From Sphingobium sp. TCM1 (GTDB lineage Bacteria > Pseudomonadota > Alphaproteobacteria > Sphingomonadales > Sphingomonadaceae): 64,000 nucleotides of DNA. Below the pieces are notes generated by a model. The model searched no databases and was not told the origin of the DNA. It worked only from the letters and a program-made list of their open reading frames with translations. Below are positions 1 to 7,955 of the stretch, one piece after another; position 1 is the stretch's first letter, and each line of letters opens with the position of its first letter. Location: positions 187,131-251,130 of the forward strand of contig NZ_LXVX01000039.1 of assembly GCF_001650725.1 (NCBI RefSeq). Direction: 5' to 3'. The translations under genes and the position numbers were made by a program.

Positions 1-659
1 TCGCCTTCTACGAAAGGCTGGTCGCCTGGGCGAAGGAGAACAAGGTCTGGATCCTGTCCGACCTCGCCTATTCCGAACTCTATTTCGACGGCAACCCGAC
101 GCCCTCCATCCTCCAGGTGCCGGGCGCCAAGGATGTCGCGATCGAATTCACCTCGCTCAGCAAGACCTACAGCATGGCCGGCTGGCGCATGGGTTTCGCG
201 GTCGGCAACAGGAAGCTGATCGCGGCGATGACGCGGGTGAAATCCTATCTCGACTATGGCGCCTTCACCCCGATCCAGGCAGCGGCCTGCGCCGCGCTGA
301 ACGGCCCGCAGGACATCGTCGAGAAGAACCGGCAGCTCTACCACAAGCGCCGCGACGTGCTGGTCGAAAGCTTCGGCCGGGCGGGCTGGGACATTCCGCC
401 GGCGCGCGCGTCGATGTTCTGCTGGGCACCGTTGCCGCCCGCGCTGAAAGAGATGGGCAGCCTGGAATTTTCCAAGCAGCTCCTGACCCACGCCAAGGTC
501 GCGGTCGCGCCGGGGGTGGGCTATGGCGAGGATGGCGAGGGCTTCGTGCGGATCGCCATGGTCGAGAATGAACAGCGGCTGCGCCAGGCGGCGCGCAACA
601 TCAAGCAGTATCTCAAGTCCATGGGCATCAACACCCCCTCGTCCAAGGGCGTGGCCTGA
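1..659 (+). CDS. PLP-dependent aminotransferase, class I/II (5' truncated)
   Basis: The C-terminal part of a fold-type I aminotransferase, read in frame from base 3; the N-terminus lies before the window. The motif SLSKTYSMAGWRMGF carries the Schiff-base lysine, and an arginine of the substrate-carboxylate region occurs in GFVRIAM. The pattern (LSDLAYSELYF, then SKTYSMAGWRMG) matches alanine-forming transaminases of the AlaC/YfdZ group and LL-diaminopimelate aminotransferase relatives. The likely role is pyruvate/glutamate to alanine/2-oxoglutarate transamination in the cytoplasm, inferred from the family. It is followed after 76 bases by a membrane protein gene on the same strand. Confidence 0.85.
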   Translation, partial: AFYERLVAWAKENKVWILSDLAYSELYFDGNPTPSILQVPGAKDVAIEFTSLSKTYSMAGWRMGFAVGNRKLIAAMTRVKSYLDYGAFTPIQAAACAALNGPQDIVEKNRQLYHKRRDVLVESFGRAGWDIPPARASMFCWAPLPPALKEMGSLEFSKQLLTHAKVAVAPGVGYGEDGEGFVRIAMVENEQRLRQAARNIKQYLKSMGINTPSSKGVA

Positions 660-735
660 ACTATCGACCGGACCGGACGGGCGGGCGCGGCATCGCCACT
701 TTTCTCCTGATCCGCTGGTTGGTAGGGAAGCGGGG

Positions 736-1221
736 ATGACCATGATCCCCGCCCTCCCCCAAGTCTCGCAGGTCGCACAGACGATCCAGCTGGCGCTCGC
801 ACCGGTCTTCCTGCTGGCGGGCATCGGCGCCTTCCTGAATGTCTGCGTCAGCCGCCTGGCGCGGATCATCGATCGCGCCCGCGCGGTGGAGGAACTGGTG
901 CTCACCACCCGCGGCAAGGAGCATGACCGGATGGTGAGCGAGATCCGCGTGCTCGACCGGCGGATGAGCGTGGTCAATGCCGCCATCTTCCTGTCGGTCG
1001 CATCGGCCTGCGCGGTCTGCCTGGTCGTCATCCTGCTGTTCGCGGGCAATCTGTTCGGCGCCCATCTCGGCACGCCGATCGCAATCCTGTTCAGCCTGGC
1101 CATGCTGTTGCAGGCGGGCGCCTTCGCCACCTTCATCCAGGAAATCCGGCTCGCCTCGCGCACCATCCATATCCGCAACGAAGTCCTCTACCACAAGGTG
1201 GAGGAGGAAGAGGCGGCGTGA
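736..1221 (+). CDS. DUF2721 family membrane protein
   Basis: A protein of 161 residues starting with MTMIPALPQV. Three hydrophobic segments are visible: near residues 20-40 (LAPVFLLAGIGAFLNV), 80-105 (AAIFLSVASACAVCLVVILL) and 115-137. Between the first and second lies a conserved charged stretch (SRLARIIDRARAVEE) typical of DUF2721. The function of this inner-membrane family is unknown. The ATG is preceded by a purine-rich GAAGCGGGG. The stop overlaps the start of the following 2Fe-2S gene in a GTGA arrangement, so the two are probably cotranscribed and translationally coupled. Confidence 0.8.
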   Translation: MTMIPALPQVSQVAQTIQLALAPVFLLAGIGAFLNVCVSRLARIIDRARAVEELVLTTRGKEHDRMVSEIRVLDRRMSVVNAAIFLSVASACAVCLVVILLFAGNLFGAHLGTPIAILFSLAMLLQAGAFATFIQEIRLASRTIHIRNEVLYHKVEEEEAA

Positions 1222-1772
1222 CCAAATTCACCGTCAACGACCGGCCGGTGCAATATCGGATGGACCCGGACACGCCCCTGCTCTGGGCGCTGCGCGATGC
1301 CTCCAACCTCACCGGCACCAAATATGGCTGCGGCACCGGCGACTGCGGCGCCTGCACGGTCGACATCGATGGCGAGGCGATACGCGCCTGCCAGGTGTCG
1401 ATCGGCAAGACCGAGGGGCGCTTCGTCACCACGATCGAGGCGCTTTCGCCCGATCGCGGCCATCCGCTGCAACAGGCATTCGCCGCCGACAATGTGTCGC
1501 AATGCGGCTATTGCATCCCCGGCATGATCATGGCCGCGTCGGTGCTGCTGCGCCGGACCAACGATCCGAGCGACGAGGAGATTGACGCCGCGATCACCAA
1601 TATCTGCCGCTGCGGCATCTATCCCCGGCTCCGGGGCGCGATCAAGCGCGCGGGGCGGATCATGCGGGGGGAGGAACAGGTGGCCGCTGCGCCGCCACCG
1701 GGCATCGCGCCCGAAGAGGCGGCGCGGACGGTTCCGGCTCTCGGCCGCCCCACCGCTCAGCCGAAGCGATAG
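1218..1772 (+). CDS. iorA: (2Fe-2S)-binding protein, isoquinoline 1-oxidoreductase alpha-subunit type
   Basis: A 184-residue small subunit of the xanthine oxidase / isoquinoline 1-oxidoreductase family. The plant-ferredoxin cluster cysteines are in GCGTGDCGAC, with a further one in RACQVS. The second 2Fe-2S domain has QCGYCIPGM and NICRCGIYPR. In such enzymes it passes electrons from a molybdenum-cofactor subunit. Translation starts at GTG overlapping the stop of the DUF2721 gene by 4 bases. No molybdopterin large subunit follows: the next gene is on the other strand and its 3' end overlaps this one by 16 bases. The tail after residue 155 is Ala/Pro-rich and unconserved. IorA is the best family match; the substrate is unknown. 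Confidence 0.85.
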   Translation: MTKFTVNDRPVQYRMDPDTPLLWALRDASNLTGTKYGCGTGDCGACTVDIDGEAIRACQVSIGKTEGRFVTTIEALSPDRGHPLQQAFAADNVSQCGYCIPGMIMAASVLLRRTNDPSDEEIDAAITNICRCGIYPRLRGAIKRAGRIMRGEEQVAAAPPPGIAPEEAARTVPALGRPTAQPKR

Positions 1773-2566
1773 CCCGACACGGTCCAGCCCATCACGCTGC
1801 TGCGATGGTCGCAGGTCGCCGCATCGTCGCCTCCTGCGCCCAGCGCCACCATCAGGGGCAGCAGATGCTCCTCGCGCGGATGGGCGAAGCGGGCCTGCGG
1901 CAACTGGTCCCAGGCGGCGACCCGCATCGCCCGGCGCTCCGGGTCCGGGTCGGTGACGGCGGCGGTCAGCGCATAGTCCCAGGCGGTCGACGGCGCGATC
2001 GCCTGCGGCCCGCGCACGCGCAGATTGTGGAAACTCATGCCCGACCCGACGATCAGCACGCCTTCGTCGCGCAGCGGCGCCAGGGCGCAGCCCGCGGCGA
2101 TATGGGCCGCCGGATCGAGGTCATGGCGCAGTGAAAGCTGCGCGATTGGAATGTCTGCATCGGGCAGCGCCACCTTCATCGGAATGAAGACGCCATGGTC
2201 CCAGCCGCGCGCCGCTTCCTCGCCCGTGGCGAAGCCGGCATCGCGCAGCAGGCCCGCCGCGCGCCGGGCCAGATCGGGAGCGCCCGGCGCATCCCAGCGC
2301 AGTGCATAAGTGTGCGGCGGAAAGCCATGATAGTCGAACAGCAGCTCTGGCTGGACACCGACATGGACAGTGAAGTCCGTCTCTTCCCAATGTCCCGAAA
2401 CGAGCAGGATCGCCCTTGGCCGTTCGGGCAGGTCGGCGATCAGGCCCGCCAGATAATCCTGCATCGGATGCCATATCGGGTCGCTGTGCGGCCGGTCGGG
2501 ATCGGAAGGGTCCATGAAGAAGCAGGGACCGCCGCCATGGGGGATGAACAAGGTCGGTTGTGTCAT
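1757..2566 (-). CDS. ygiD: DODA-type extradiol ring-opening dioxygenase (YgiD-like)
   Basis: A 269-residue protein starting MTQPTLFIPHGGGPCFF. It has the class III extradiol / 4,5-DOPA dioxygenase pattern: the N-terminal histidine in FIPHGGGP, SGHWEE, DYHGFPPHTY, RGWDHGVFIP and GSGMSFHNLR. The histidines form the metal site of this fold. YgiD-like enzymes cleave catechol-type rings; the physiological substrate here is unknown. A start further upstream is possible in frame but adds an unconserved Arg/Ser-rich leader, so the MTQP start was chosen. The gene converges on the preceding 2Fe-2S gene, with a 16-base overlap of the coding tails. Confidence 0.85.
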   Translation of the reverse strand: MTQPTLFIPHGGGPCFFMDPSDPDRPHSDPIWHPMQDYLAGLIADLPERPRAILLVSGHWEETDFTVHVGVQPELLFDYHGFPPHTYALRWDAPGAPDLARRAAGLLRDAGFATGEEAARGWDHGVFIPMKVALPDADIPIAQLSLRHDLDPAAHIAAGCALAPLRDEGVLIVGSGMSFHNLRVRGPQAIAPSTAWDYALTAAVTDPDPERRAMRVAAWDQLPQARFAHPREEHLLPLMVALGAGGDDAATCDHRSSVMGWTVSGYRFG

Positions 2567-2637
2567 GGTCGTACAATCGGGACTGCGCCCGATGCGGACA
2601 ACGGACAATGCGGAAACTGTCTGTTTCGCTGTCGGTT

Positions 2638-5205
2638 TCAGCCCTGGGCGTCCATCACCGGTCCCAGCGCCTGCGCCAGCGTCGCGCCCGAATAGGGCTT
2701 CTTGACCAGCGTCATGGACTGAAAACGCGCCGGCAGTTCCAGCCCGTCGCCATAGCCGGTCGCGAAGAGGAAAGGGATGCCCCGTTCCGCCAGCAGATCC
2801 GCCACCGGCAGGCTGGTCTCATGGCCCAGATTGAAGTCGAGCACGGCCAGATCAACCGGCTGGGTCGCGATCGCTTCGCGCGCGCGGCCGACGCTCGCGG
2901 CGGTCATCACCTCCGCCCCCAGGTCGCGCAGCGCATCCTCGCCGTCCATGGCGATGATCATATTGTCCTCGACCAGCAGGACGTGGCGGCCCTTGAGCAG
3001 GCTGGGCGTCGCCGGCGCCGCGGGCTTTGCACGCTCCCGCCCGATGCCGTCGGGCAGAACCGAAACGACATGGCGCGACGGCACGCAGAATTGCGCCTCG
3101 ATCCCGGCCAGCCGATAATGGATCTCCGCATGACCGCCCAGATCATAGGGGATCGAGCGTTCGATCACGGTGGAACCGAAGCCGCGACGCGTCGGCGCGA
3201 CCACCGGCGGGCCGCCGCTTTCGACCCAGTCGATCAGCAGGCTGCCATCCTGGTCCACGCGCCAATCGATCGACACCGATCCATTGTCCGACAGCGCGCC
3301 ATATTTGGCGGCGTTGGTCAGCATTTCATGGATGACCAGCGCCAGCACGGTAAAGCAGCCGGGCGTCAGCAGCACATTGGGGCCGGTCAGCCGCACCCGG
3401 TCGCTGCGTTCGCCGAGATAGGCGCCCGCCTCCACCTCGATCAGGTCGTAGAGCCGTGCCGGGCTCCATCGATCGGCGGTGATCTGGTCATGTGCACGCG
3501 CCAGCGCATGGACGCGACTTTCCAGCGTGGCGATAAATTCCTCCACCGATCCGGCGCTGTCGCGGGTCTGAGACAGCAGGCCGCGGATCAGCGAGAGGAT
3601 ATTGCGGACCCGGTGGTTGAGTTCGGCGATCAGCAGTTCCTGCTTCTCATGCGCGCGCTGCCGTTCGGCATCGGCGGAGTCCGACAGGCGCAGGATCACC
3701 TCCAGCAACGCAGTACGCAGCGCTTCGGCAACGCGCAGTTCGGCCGGGGTGAAAGGCAGCGCCACGCCCTGCACCAGTTGCGACCATTGTTCGAAACTCT
3801 TGCGCGGAGTGAGGCGCGGGCCGTTCGGGCCATATTCGATATGCTTGTCCTGCTTGCCCGCCCAGCGCACCGATCGCAACTGTTCGGCGCGGAACAGCAC
3901 GACATAGTCGCGCGGCCGGCGCGACAACGGAATGGCGAGGATGCCGGCGGCGCGATCGGCATGGACCGCCGCTTCGGGCAGGACGCGGGTCAGGCTGTCG
4001 GTCGTATAGACCTGGCTGGCGGCGACCCGGTTCAGCATCTGCACGATCGCGACGAAGGCAGGCTCGTCGGGCGTCAGGCCCGAAAAGGTCATCTGCCCGT
4101 CGATATAAACGCCGACGCCATCGGCGGGAATCGTGTCGAAGATGATGTCGCCCAGCCAGCGCGCATTGGACAGCAGGTCATGATCCTGCGCCACCGCCGC
4201 CAGCAGACGGTCGGCGACCTGCCGCGCCTTGCCCTCATAGGTGGCGGTTTCGGCGCGCTCGCGGCTTTCGAGCATCATCGAAAAGATCTGGCCGAACAGT
4301 TCGGCCGCGCTGCGCTGGGCGAATGTCGGCAGGCGCGGGCTGTAATGATGGCAGGCGAACAGCCCCCACAGCCTGCCGTCGACGATGATCGAGATGGAGA
4401 GCGACGCGCCCACGCCCATATTGCCGAGATATTCGATATGGATCGGCGACACCGCTCGCGTTAGGCACAGCGACATGTCGAGCGCCGCCCCGGTCGGGTC
4501 CAGCGCGGGCACGACCGGCACCGGCTCCGCGTGCACGTCGGCGATGATGCGGAAGATGTTGCGCAGATAGAGCGCGCGTGCCTGGACCGGAATGTCGGAC
4601 GCCGGATAGTGGAGGCCGAGGAAGCTGTCGACGCCGGGCTTGAGCGCTTCGGCGACGACCTCGCCGTCGCCGCCGTCGGCGAAGCGATAGACCATCACCC
4701 GGTCGAAACCGGTCAGCGCCCGCACCTGACGCGCGCCATCGCGCAGGAAGGCGGTCATGCCGTCCGCCTGTCCCAGCCGCGCCACCATCGACCGGACGGT
4801 GCTGCTCGCCTCCATTTCGTCATGGCTGGCGGGTTCGGCCTCGATCACCACCAGCGGGCCGGAGAAATGCACCGCCACGTCGAAGGCCGTGCCGCCGTCC
4901 ATCAGCGCGAGCGAAAAGACGCGCTCGACCGAATCGGGACCGCGAAGCAGGGTGATGCGATTGCGCAGCGCATGGATGGCATCGCCGGAGAAGATCGCGC
5001 TGATCGGCCGGCCCAGCAGATCGTCCGGCGCAAGGCCGATGAAGGCGGCGCTGTTCGCCGACACCCGCGACACCAGCCAGTCGGCCGTCAACGCGATCAG
5101 GAAGCCGAAAGGCTGGACCTTGCCCAGCACATGGATCGGCTCGCGATCGCAGTTGGTGAGGTCGACGGCGAAATCGATCGCGCCAGGATCACGGCCATCA
5201 GCCAT
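2638..5205 (-). CDS. bphP: Bacteriophytochrome: PAS-GAF-PHY, HWE histidine kinase, receiver
   Basis: An 855-residue red/far-red light sensor kinase. Cys19 in LTNCDREPIH is the biliverdin-attachment cysteine of bacteriophytochromes. PAS is about residues 20-125, GAF about 145-310 with PASDIP (Asp204) and SPIHIEYLGNMGV (His256), and PHY about 320-510 with the tongue motif PRKSF. The kinase is of the HWE/HisKA_2 type: LIAELNHRVRN with phospho-accepting His531, then HEMLTNAAKYG and WVESGG. A receiver domain ends the protein (LLVEDN, predicted phosphate acceptor Asp790 in AVLDFNLG, VKKPY), giving a hybrid kinase. The start MADGRD overlaps the end of the heme oxygenase gene by 8 bases, so chromophore synthesis and sensor are one operon. 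The bilin pocket has QPFG where QPHG is usual. Confidence 0.93.
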   Translation of the reverse strand: MADGRDPGAIDFAVDLTNCDREPIHVLGKVQPFGFLIALTADWLVSRVSANSAAFIGLAPDDLLGRPISAIFSGDAIHALRNRITLLRGPDSVERVFSLALMDGGTAFDVAVHFSGPLVVIEAEPASHDEMEASSTVRSMVARLGQADGMTAFLRDGARQVRALTGFDRVMVYRFADGGDGEVVAEALKPGVDSFLGLHYPASDIPVQARALYLRNIFRIIADVHAEPVPVVPALDPTGAALDMSLCLTRAVSPIHIEYLGNMGVGASLSISIIVDGRLWGLFACHHYSPRLPTFAQRSAAELFGQIFSMMLESRERAETATYEGKARQVADRLLAAVAQDHDLLSNARWLGDIIFDTIPADGVGVYIDGQMTFSGLTPDEPAFVAIVQMLNRVAASQVYTTDSLTRVLPEAAVHADRAAGILAIPLSRRPRDYVVLFRAEQLRSVRWAGKQDKHIEYGPNGPRLTPRKSFEQWSQLVQGVALPFTPAELRVAEALRTALLEVILRLSDSADAERQRAHEKQELLIAELNHRVRNILSLIRGLLSQTRDSAGSVEEFIATLESRVHALARAHDQITADRWSPARLYDLIEVEAGAYLGERSDRVRLTGPNVLLTPGCFTVLALVIHEMLTNAAKYGALSDNGSVSIDWRVDQDGSLLIDWVESGGPPVVAPTRRGFGSTVIERSIPYDLGGHAEIHYRLAGIEAQFCVPSRHVVSVLPDGIGRERAKPAAPATPSLLKGRHVLLVEDNMIIAMDGEDALRDLGAEVMTAASVGRAREAIATQPVDLAVLDFNLGHETSLPVADLLAERGIPFLFATGYGDGLELPARFQSMTLVKKPYSGATLAQALGPVMDAQG

Positions 5206-5737
5206 GTCCGGCCATCCGCGCTTCCTCGCCCGCCCTGGCAAACAGGGCGAAGGCGGCCAGAGCGCCCTGCACGGCGTCCTCCAGCCAGCCTTCGCCGCCT
5301 TCCGCCGCAGCGCTGTCGAGCGCGCGCTGGAAGGAAAGCCATTCGCCCTTGCCATGAACGGCGGAGAGATAGGCGCTGGGCAGGCCTTCCCCCACCTGCC
5401 GCGCCAGCATCGCGCCGCCCAGCCGCGATCCTTCGAGCGTGTAGAGAAGCCCCCAGCGATAGCCGTCGGCCGCTTCGTCGGCGGCTGGCAACGGCGCGGG
5501 CAACGCCGTTCCCAATGCATCCAGATCGTCGGCCAGCAGCGGCAGACGCGGCGATGCCGGACGGGCGACCGGCTCGATCGCACCGAGCGCACGGCCATGG
5601 GCGGTCAGGAAGACGCGGTAGCTTGTCGCCGAATCGAGCGGCAAATCCGCGAACAGCGCATCCACGCGCCGATGGCTGTCCATCGTCGCATCACGCAGGG
5701 CCTGACGCACGCGGCCGTCATCGGGGGATTTCTTCAC
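5198..5737 (-). CDS. bphO: Biliverdin-producing heme oxygenase
   Basis: A 179-residue heme oxygenase-fold protein starting at GTG (MKKSPDDGRVRQ). MDSHRRVDALF carries the proximal heme histidine, and LEGSRLGGAMLARQ matches the distal helix of bacterial heme oxygenases of the BphO/HemO type. It opens heme to biliverdin, which is the chromophore of the phytochrome encoded immediately downstream with an 8-base overlap. The length is usual for the family. A purine-rich AGGA stands before the GTG, and an FNR-like palindrome lies 34 bases upstream of it. Confidence 0.9.
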   Translation of the reverse strand: MKKSPDDGRVRQALRDATMDSHRRVDALFADLPLDSATSYRVFLTAHGRALGAIEPVARPASPRLPLLADDLDALGTALPAPLPAADEAADGYRWGLLYTLEGSRLGGAMLARQVGEGLPSAYLSAVHGKGEWLSFQRALDSAAAEGGEGWLEDAVQGALAAFALFARAGEEARMAGHG

Positions 5738-5771
5738 TCGGCAGTCCTAAAGGGAGTGAAAGCGGCTTGCA

Positions 5772-5785
5772 CTGATCTGGATCAG
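5772..5785 (-). promoter_or_regulatory. FNR/FixK-like box upstream of bphO-bphP
   Basis: The sequence CTGATCTGGATCAG is an inverted repeat of 6+2+6 bases and matches TGAT-N4-ATCA, the core of FNR, FixK and FnrL sites. Only the outermost base of each half differs from TTGAT-N4-ATCAA. Its centre is about 41 bases from the bphO start codon, so a class II position would imply a very short or absent 5' leader. Oxygen-linked control of the phytochrome operon is inferred. Confidence 0.5.
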
Positions 5786-5979
5786 CTTTTCCGCCGCGTC
5801 GCAATTTTGTTGCTGCGCCGCTACAACAACGAAGGATGAGAAATATATGCCCCGATGTCCATATTGGGTTGTCGATTTCCTTTCTGAACGCTGACGGTCG
5901 GGTTCAGACTTGCGACACGCCGCATCACCTATACCGGCATCATGACGGGACGGTCTGTCCCCGGTTGAGGATATGAACG

Positions 5980-6906
5980 ATGTTCAGGAAAATGATGCTG
6001 GCCGGCCTGATGGGCGCGACACTGCTGGGCGGGATCGCGCCCGCCTATGCCCAGGCGCAGGCGGGGCAGGAACGCGGCAATCGCGGCGAGCGCGCTGCCC
6101 GGGCGGGTGGCGACGGCGCGGGCTGGCGCGGCGAACGCCCAAACCAGGCGCGCGGCGAGGGCGGCGCGCAACGCTGGCAACAGCGCGGCGATGCTGGCGG
6201 GCAGCGCTGGCAGCAGCGTGCGGCCCAACCGCCTGCCGGACAAATGGCCCCGCCGCGCCCCGATTCACGCTGGCGCGGGGAACCCAACCTGCCCGCCAAC
6301 CGCGCCGTCGAGCAGGCGGCGCGCGAACGGCGCGAGCAGCGACAGGATTGGCGCGACGATCGGCGGGACGATCGACAGGAGTGGCGCGGCGACCGGCGCG
6401 ATGACCGGCATGATGCGCGGAACGACCGCCGCGACGATCGCCAGGACTGGCGCAACGACCGCAGGGATGACCGGCAGGACTGGCGGAACGACCGGCGCGA
6501 CGACCGGCGCTGGACCGACAATCGCGGCTGGAGCGGCACCAGCTGGAACAATGGCCGCCGCTACGACGACCGCACCCGCTGGAGCAACCAGCGGCGCTGG
6601 GACAATGGCTGGCGCAACGATCGCCGCTATGACTGGAGCAGCTATCGCAGCCGCTATGGCGACCGCTACCGGATCGGCCGCTATTATGCCCCGCGCGGCT
6701 GGGACTATGGCTATCGGCGCTTTTCGGTGGGGATATTCCTCAACAGCCTGCTCTATTCCAACAGCTACTGGCTGAGCGATCCCTATGCCTATCGCCTGCC
6801 GCCCGCCTACGGCACGCTGCGCTGGGTGCGTTATTATGACGATGCGCTGCTGGTCGATCTGCGCGACGGCTATGTCGTCGACGTGATCCATGATTTCTTC
6901 TGGTAG
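5980..6906 (+). CDS. RcnB family periplasmic protein with Arg/Asp-rich repeats
   Basis: A 308-residue exported protein. The signal peptide is about residues 1-25 (MFRKMMLAGLMGATLLGG then APAYA). A Gly/Arg/Gln-rich region runs to about residue 120. Five 11-residue repeats (QDWRNDRRDDR consensus) occupy residues 122-176. A Tyr/Arg/Trp-rich stretch follows, and a C-terminal RcnB-type domain ends in LRWVRYYDDALLVDLRDG. RcnB of E. coli is a periplasmic nickel/cobalt-homeostasis protein, but the name is inherited from the domain and a metal role is not shown here. A second, shorter paralogue with the same C-terminal end lies at 7956-8426. Codon choice in the repeats is low-complexity. Confidence 0.8.
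   Translation: MFRKMMLAGLMGATLLGGIAPAYAQAQAGQERGNRGERAARAGGDGAGWRGERPNQARGEGGAQRWQQRGDAGGQRWQQRAAQPPAGQMAPPRPDSRWRGEPNLPANRAVEQAARERREQRQDWRDDRRDDRQEWRGDRRDDRHDARNDRRDDRQDWRNDRRDDRQDWRNDRRDDRRWTDNRGWSGTSWNNGRRYDDRTRWSNQRRWDNGWRNDRRYDWSSYRSRYGDRYRIGRYYAPRGWDYGYRRFSVGIFLNSLLYSNSYWLSDPYAYRLPPAYGTLRWVRYYDDALLVDLRDGYVVDVIHDFFW
6343..6507 (+). repeat. 33-bp tandem repeat inside the RcnB-like gene
   Basis: Five in-frame 33-base units encode 11-residue repeats alternating Arg and Asp with a Trp (QDWRNDRRDDR-like). The last two units are nearly identical and the first three are diverged (QEWRGDRRDDR, HDARNDRRDDR). This looks like slippage-type copy expansion within a coding region. Confidence 0.8.
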
Positions 6907-6953
6907 GCGAACGGCCCACTCCCCTTCCTGAACTGGCCTTCAGGAGTGCCTGG

Positions 6954-6983
6954 CCCCGGCGTGGCGACGCGCCGGGGTCTTTT
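6954..6983 (+). terminator. Rho-independent terminator after the RcnB-like gene
   Basis: An 8-bp GC stem (CCCCGGCG / CGCCGGGG) with an 8-base loop is followed by TCTTTT, 48 bases after the stop codon. Confidence 0.75.
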
Positions 6984-7015
6984 CATGCCCGCCTCCGCTG
7001 TGGCAATGGGCGGGG

Positions 7016-7690
7016 ATGACCGACATGATCGACGACGGGGGCATCGCCTCGCCCGCCCGCGCGCAATTTGGCGCCAGCGTCCGCGCCCGGCTGGACCGCA
7101 ATCCGATGGTGAGCCGGATCGATTCGCCGCATCTGGACATCTACGGCCGCCAGAATTTCCTGAGCGCGGAGGAATGCGCCGGCCTGCGCGAACTGATCGA
7201 CGCCAGCGCCAGGCCGTCGTCGCTCTTTTCCGGCAGCGCCAACGCCGACTATCGCACGAGCCATAGCGGCAATCTCAGCCCGTGGAACCCGCTGGTCGAA
7301 TCCATCACCGGCCGCATCTGCGCGCTCACCGGCCTGCCCGCCAGCCATGGCGAAACGTTGCAGGGGCAGCGCTATACCGAGGGCCAGGAATATCGGGTCC
7401 ATTGCGACTATTTCCCGGTGACGGCCGATTATTGGCAGGCCATGCGCGAGAGCGGGGGGCAGCGCACCTGGACGGCGATGATCTACCTCTCGCCCGTCGA
7501 GGCGGGGGGAGAGACGCATTTCCCGCAGTGCGAATTCATGGTGCCCCCGGTCGAGGGTATGATCCTGATCTGGAACAATATGGACCGCGACGGCGCGCCC
7601 AACCGCTTCAGCCTGCACGCGGCGCGCCCGGTCGAACGTGGCACAAAATATGTCGTCACCAAATGGTTTCGCGAACGCCCCTGGGGGTGA
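7016..7690 (+). CDS. 2OG-Fe(II) oxygenase, prolyl 4-hydroxylase type
   Basis: A 224-residue protein with the double-stranded beta-helix of prolyl 4-hydroxylase alpha subunits. The iron ligands are His129 and Asp131 (RVHCDYF) and His201 (FSLHAARPV), with Lys211 in GTKYVVTKWFR for the 2-oxoglutarate carboxylate. It should hydroxylate a protein or small-molecule substrate using O2 and 2-oxoglutarate; the substrate is unknown. The start ATGACCGACATG follows GGCGGGG. The gene stands alone between two RcnB-like genes on the same strand, separated by a terminator on its left. Confidence 0.87.
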   Translation: MTDMIDDGGIASPARAQFGASVRARLDRNPMVSRIDSPHLDIYGRQNFLSAEECAGLRELIDASARPSSLFSGSANADYRTSHSGNLSPWNPLVESITGRICALTGLPASHGETLQGQRYTEGQEYRVHCDYFPVTADYWQAMRESGGQRTWTAMIYLSPVEAGGETHFPQCEFMVPPVEGMILIWNNMDRDGAPNRFSLHAARPVERGTKYVVTKWFRERPWG

Positions 7691-7901
7691 TGCCGGCTGC
7701 GTCGACCTGCGCCCCAGCGTGCCGCCCGGCGCCAATATCATATGGGTGGGGGAGCCGGCCGGTGCCGCCTCGACACGCGCATTCCAGCGCATTTTCAGAC
7801 ACCAGCCGGCGATACACTTTGCGACATAAATGACTGGAATCTGACTGGATCATTCCCGACCCGTTCAGGCGCGGCAGGGCATATCTCCTCTCGTTGACGA
7901 A

Positions 7902-7926
7902 GGAACCCGGCCTCACTGACGGGGTT
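7902..7926 (+). promoter_or_regulatory. Candidate EcfG (general stress) promoter and leader hairpin
   Basis: GGAAC, 17 bases, then GTT fits the alphaproteobacterial EcfG consensus GGAAC-N16/17-GTT and lies 29 bases before the RcnB-like start at 7956. The same stretch is framed by an imperfect inverted repeat, 7894-7908 (TTGACGAAGGAACCC) and 7922-7936 (GGGTTCATCCGTCAA), pairing at 13 of 15 positions. Confidence 0.5.
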
Positions 7927-7955
7927 CATCCGTCAAGCCGAATGGGAGATATTCT

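Noticed and set aside
6343..6507. CRISPR-like array
   Set aside because: The repeats are contiguous, in-frame coding units without spacers.
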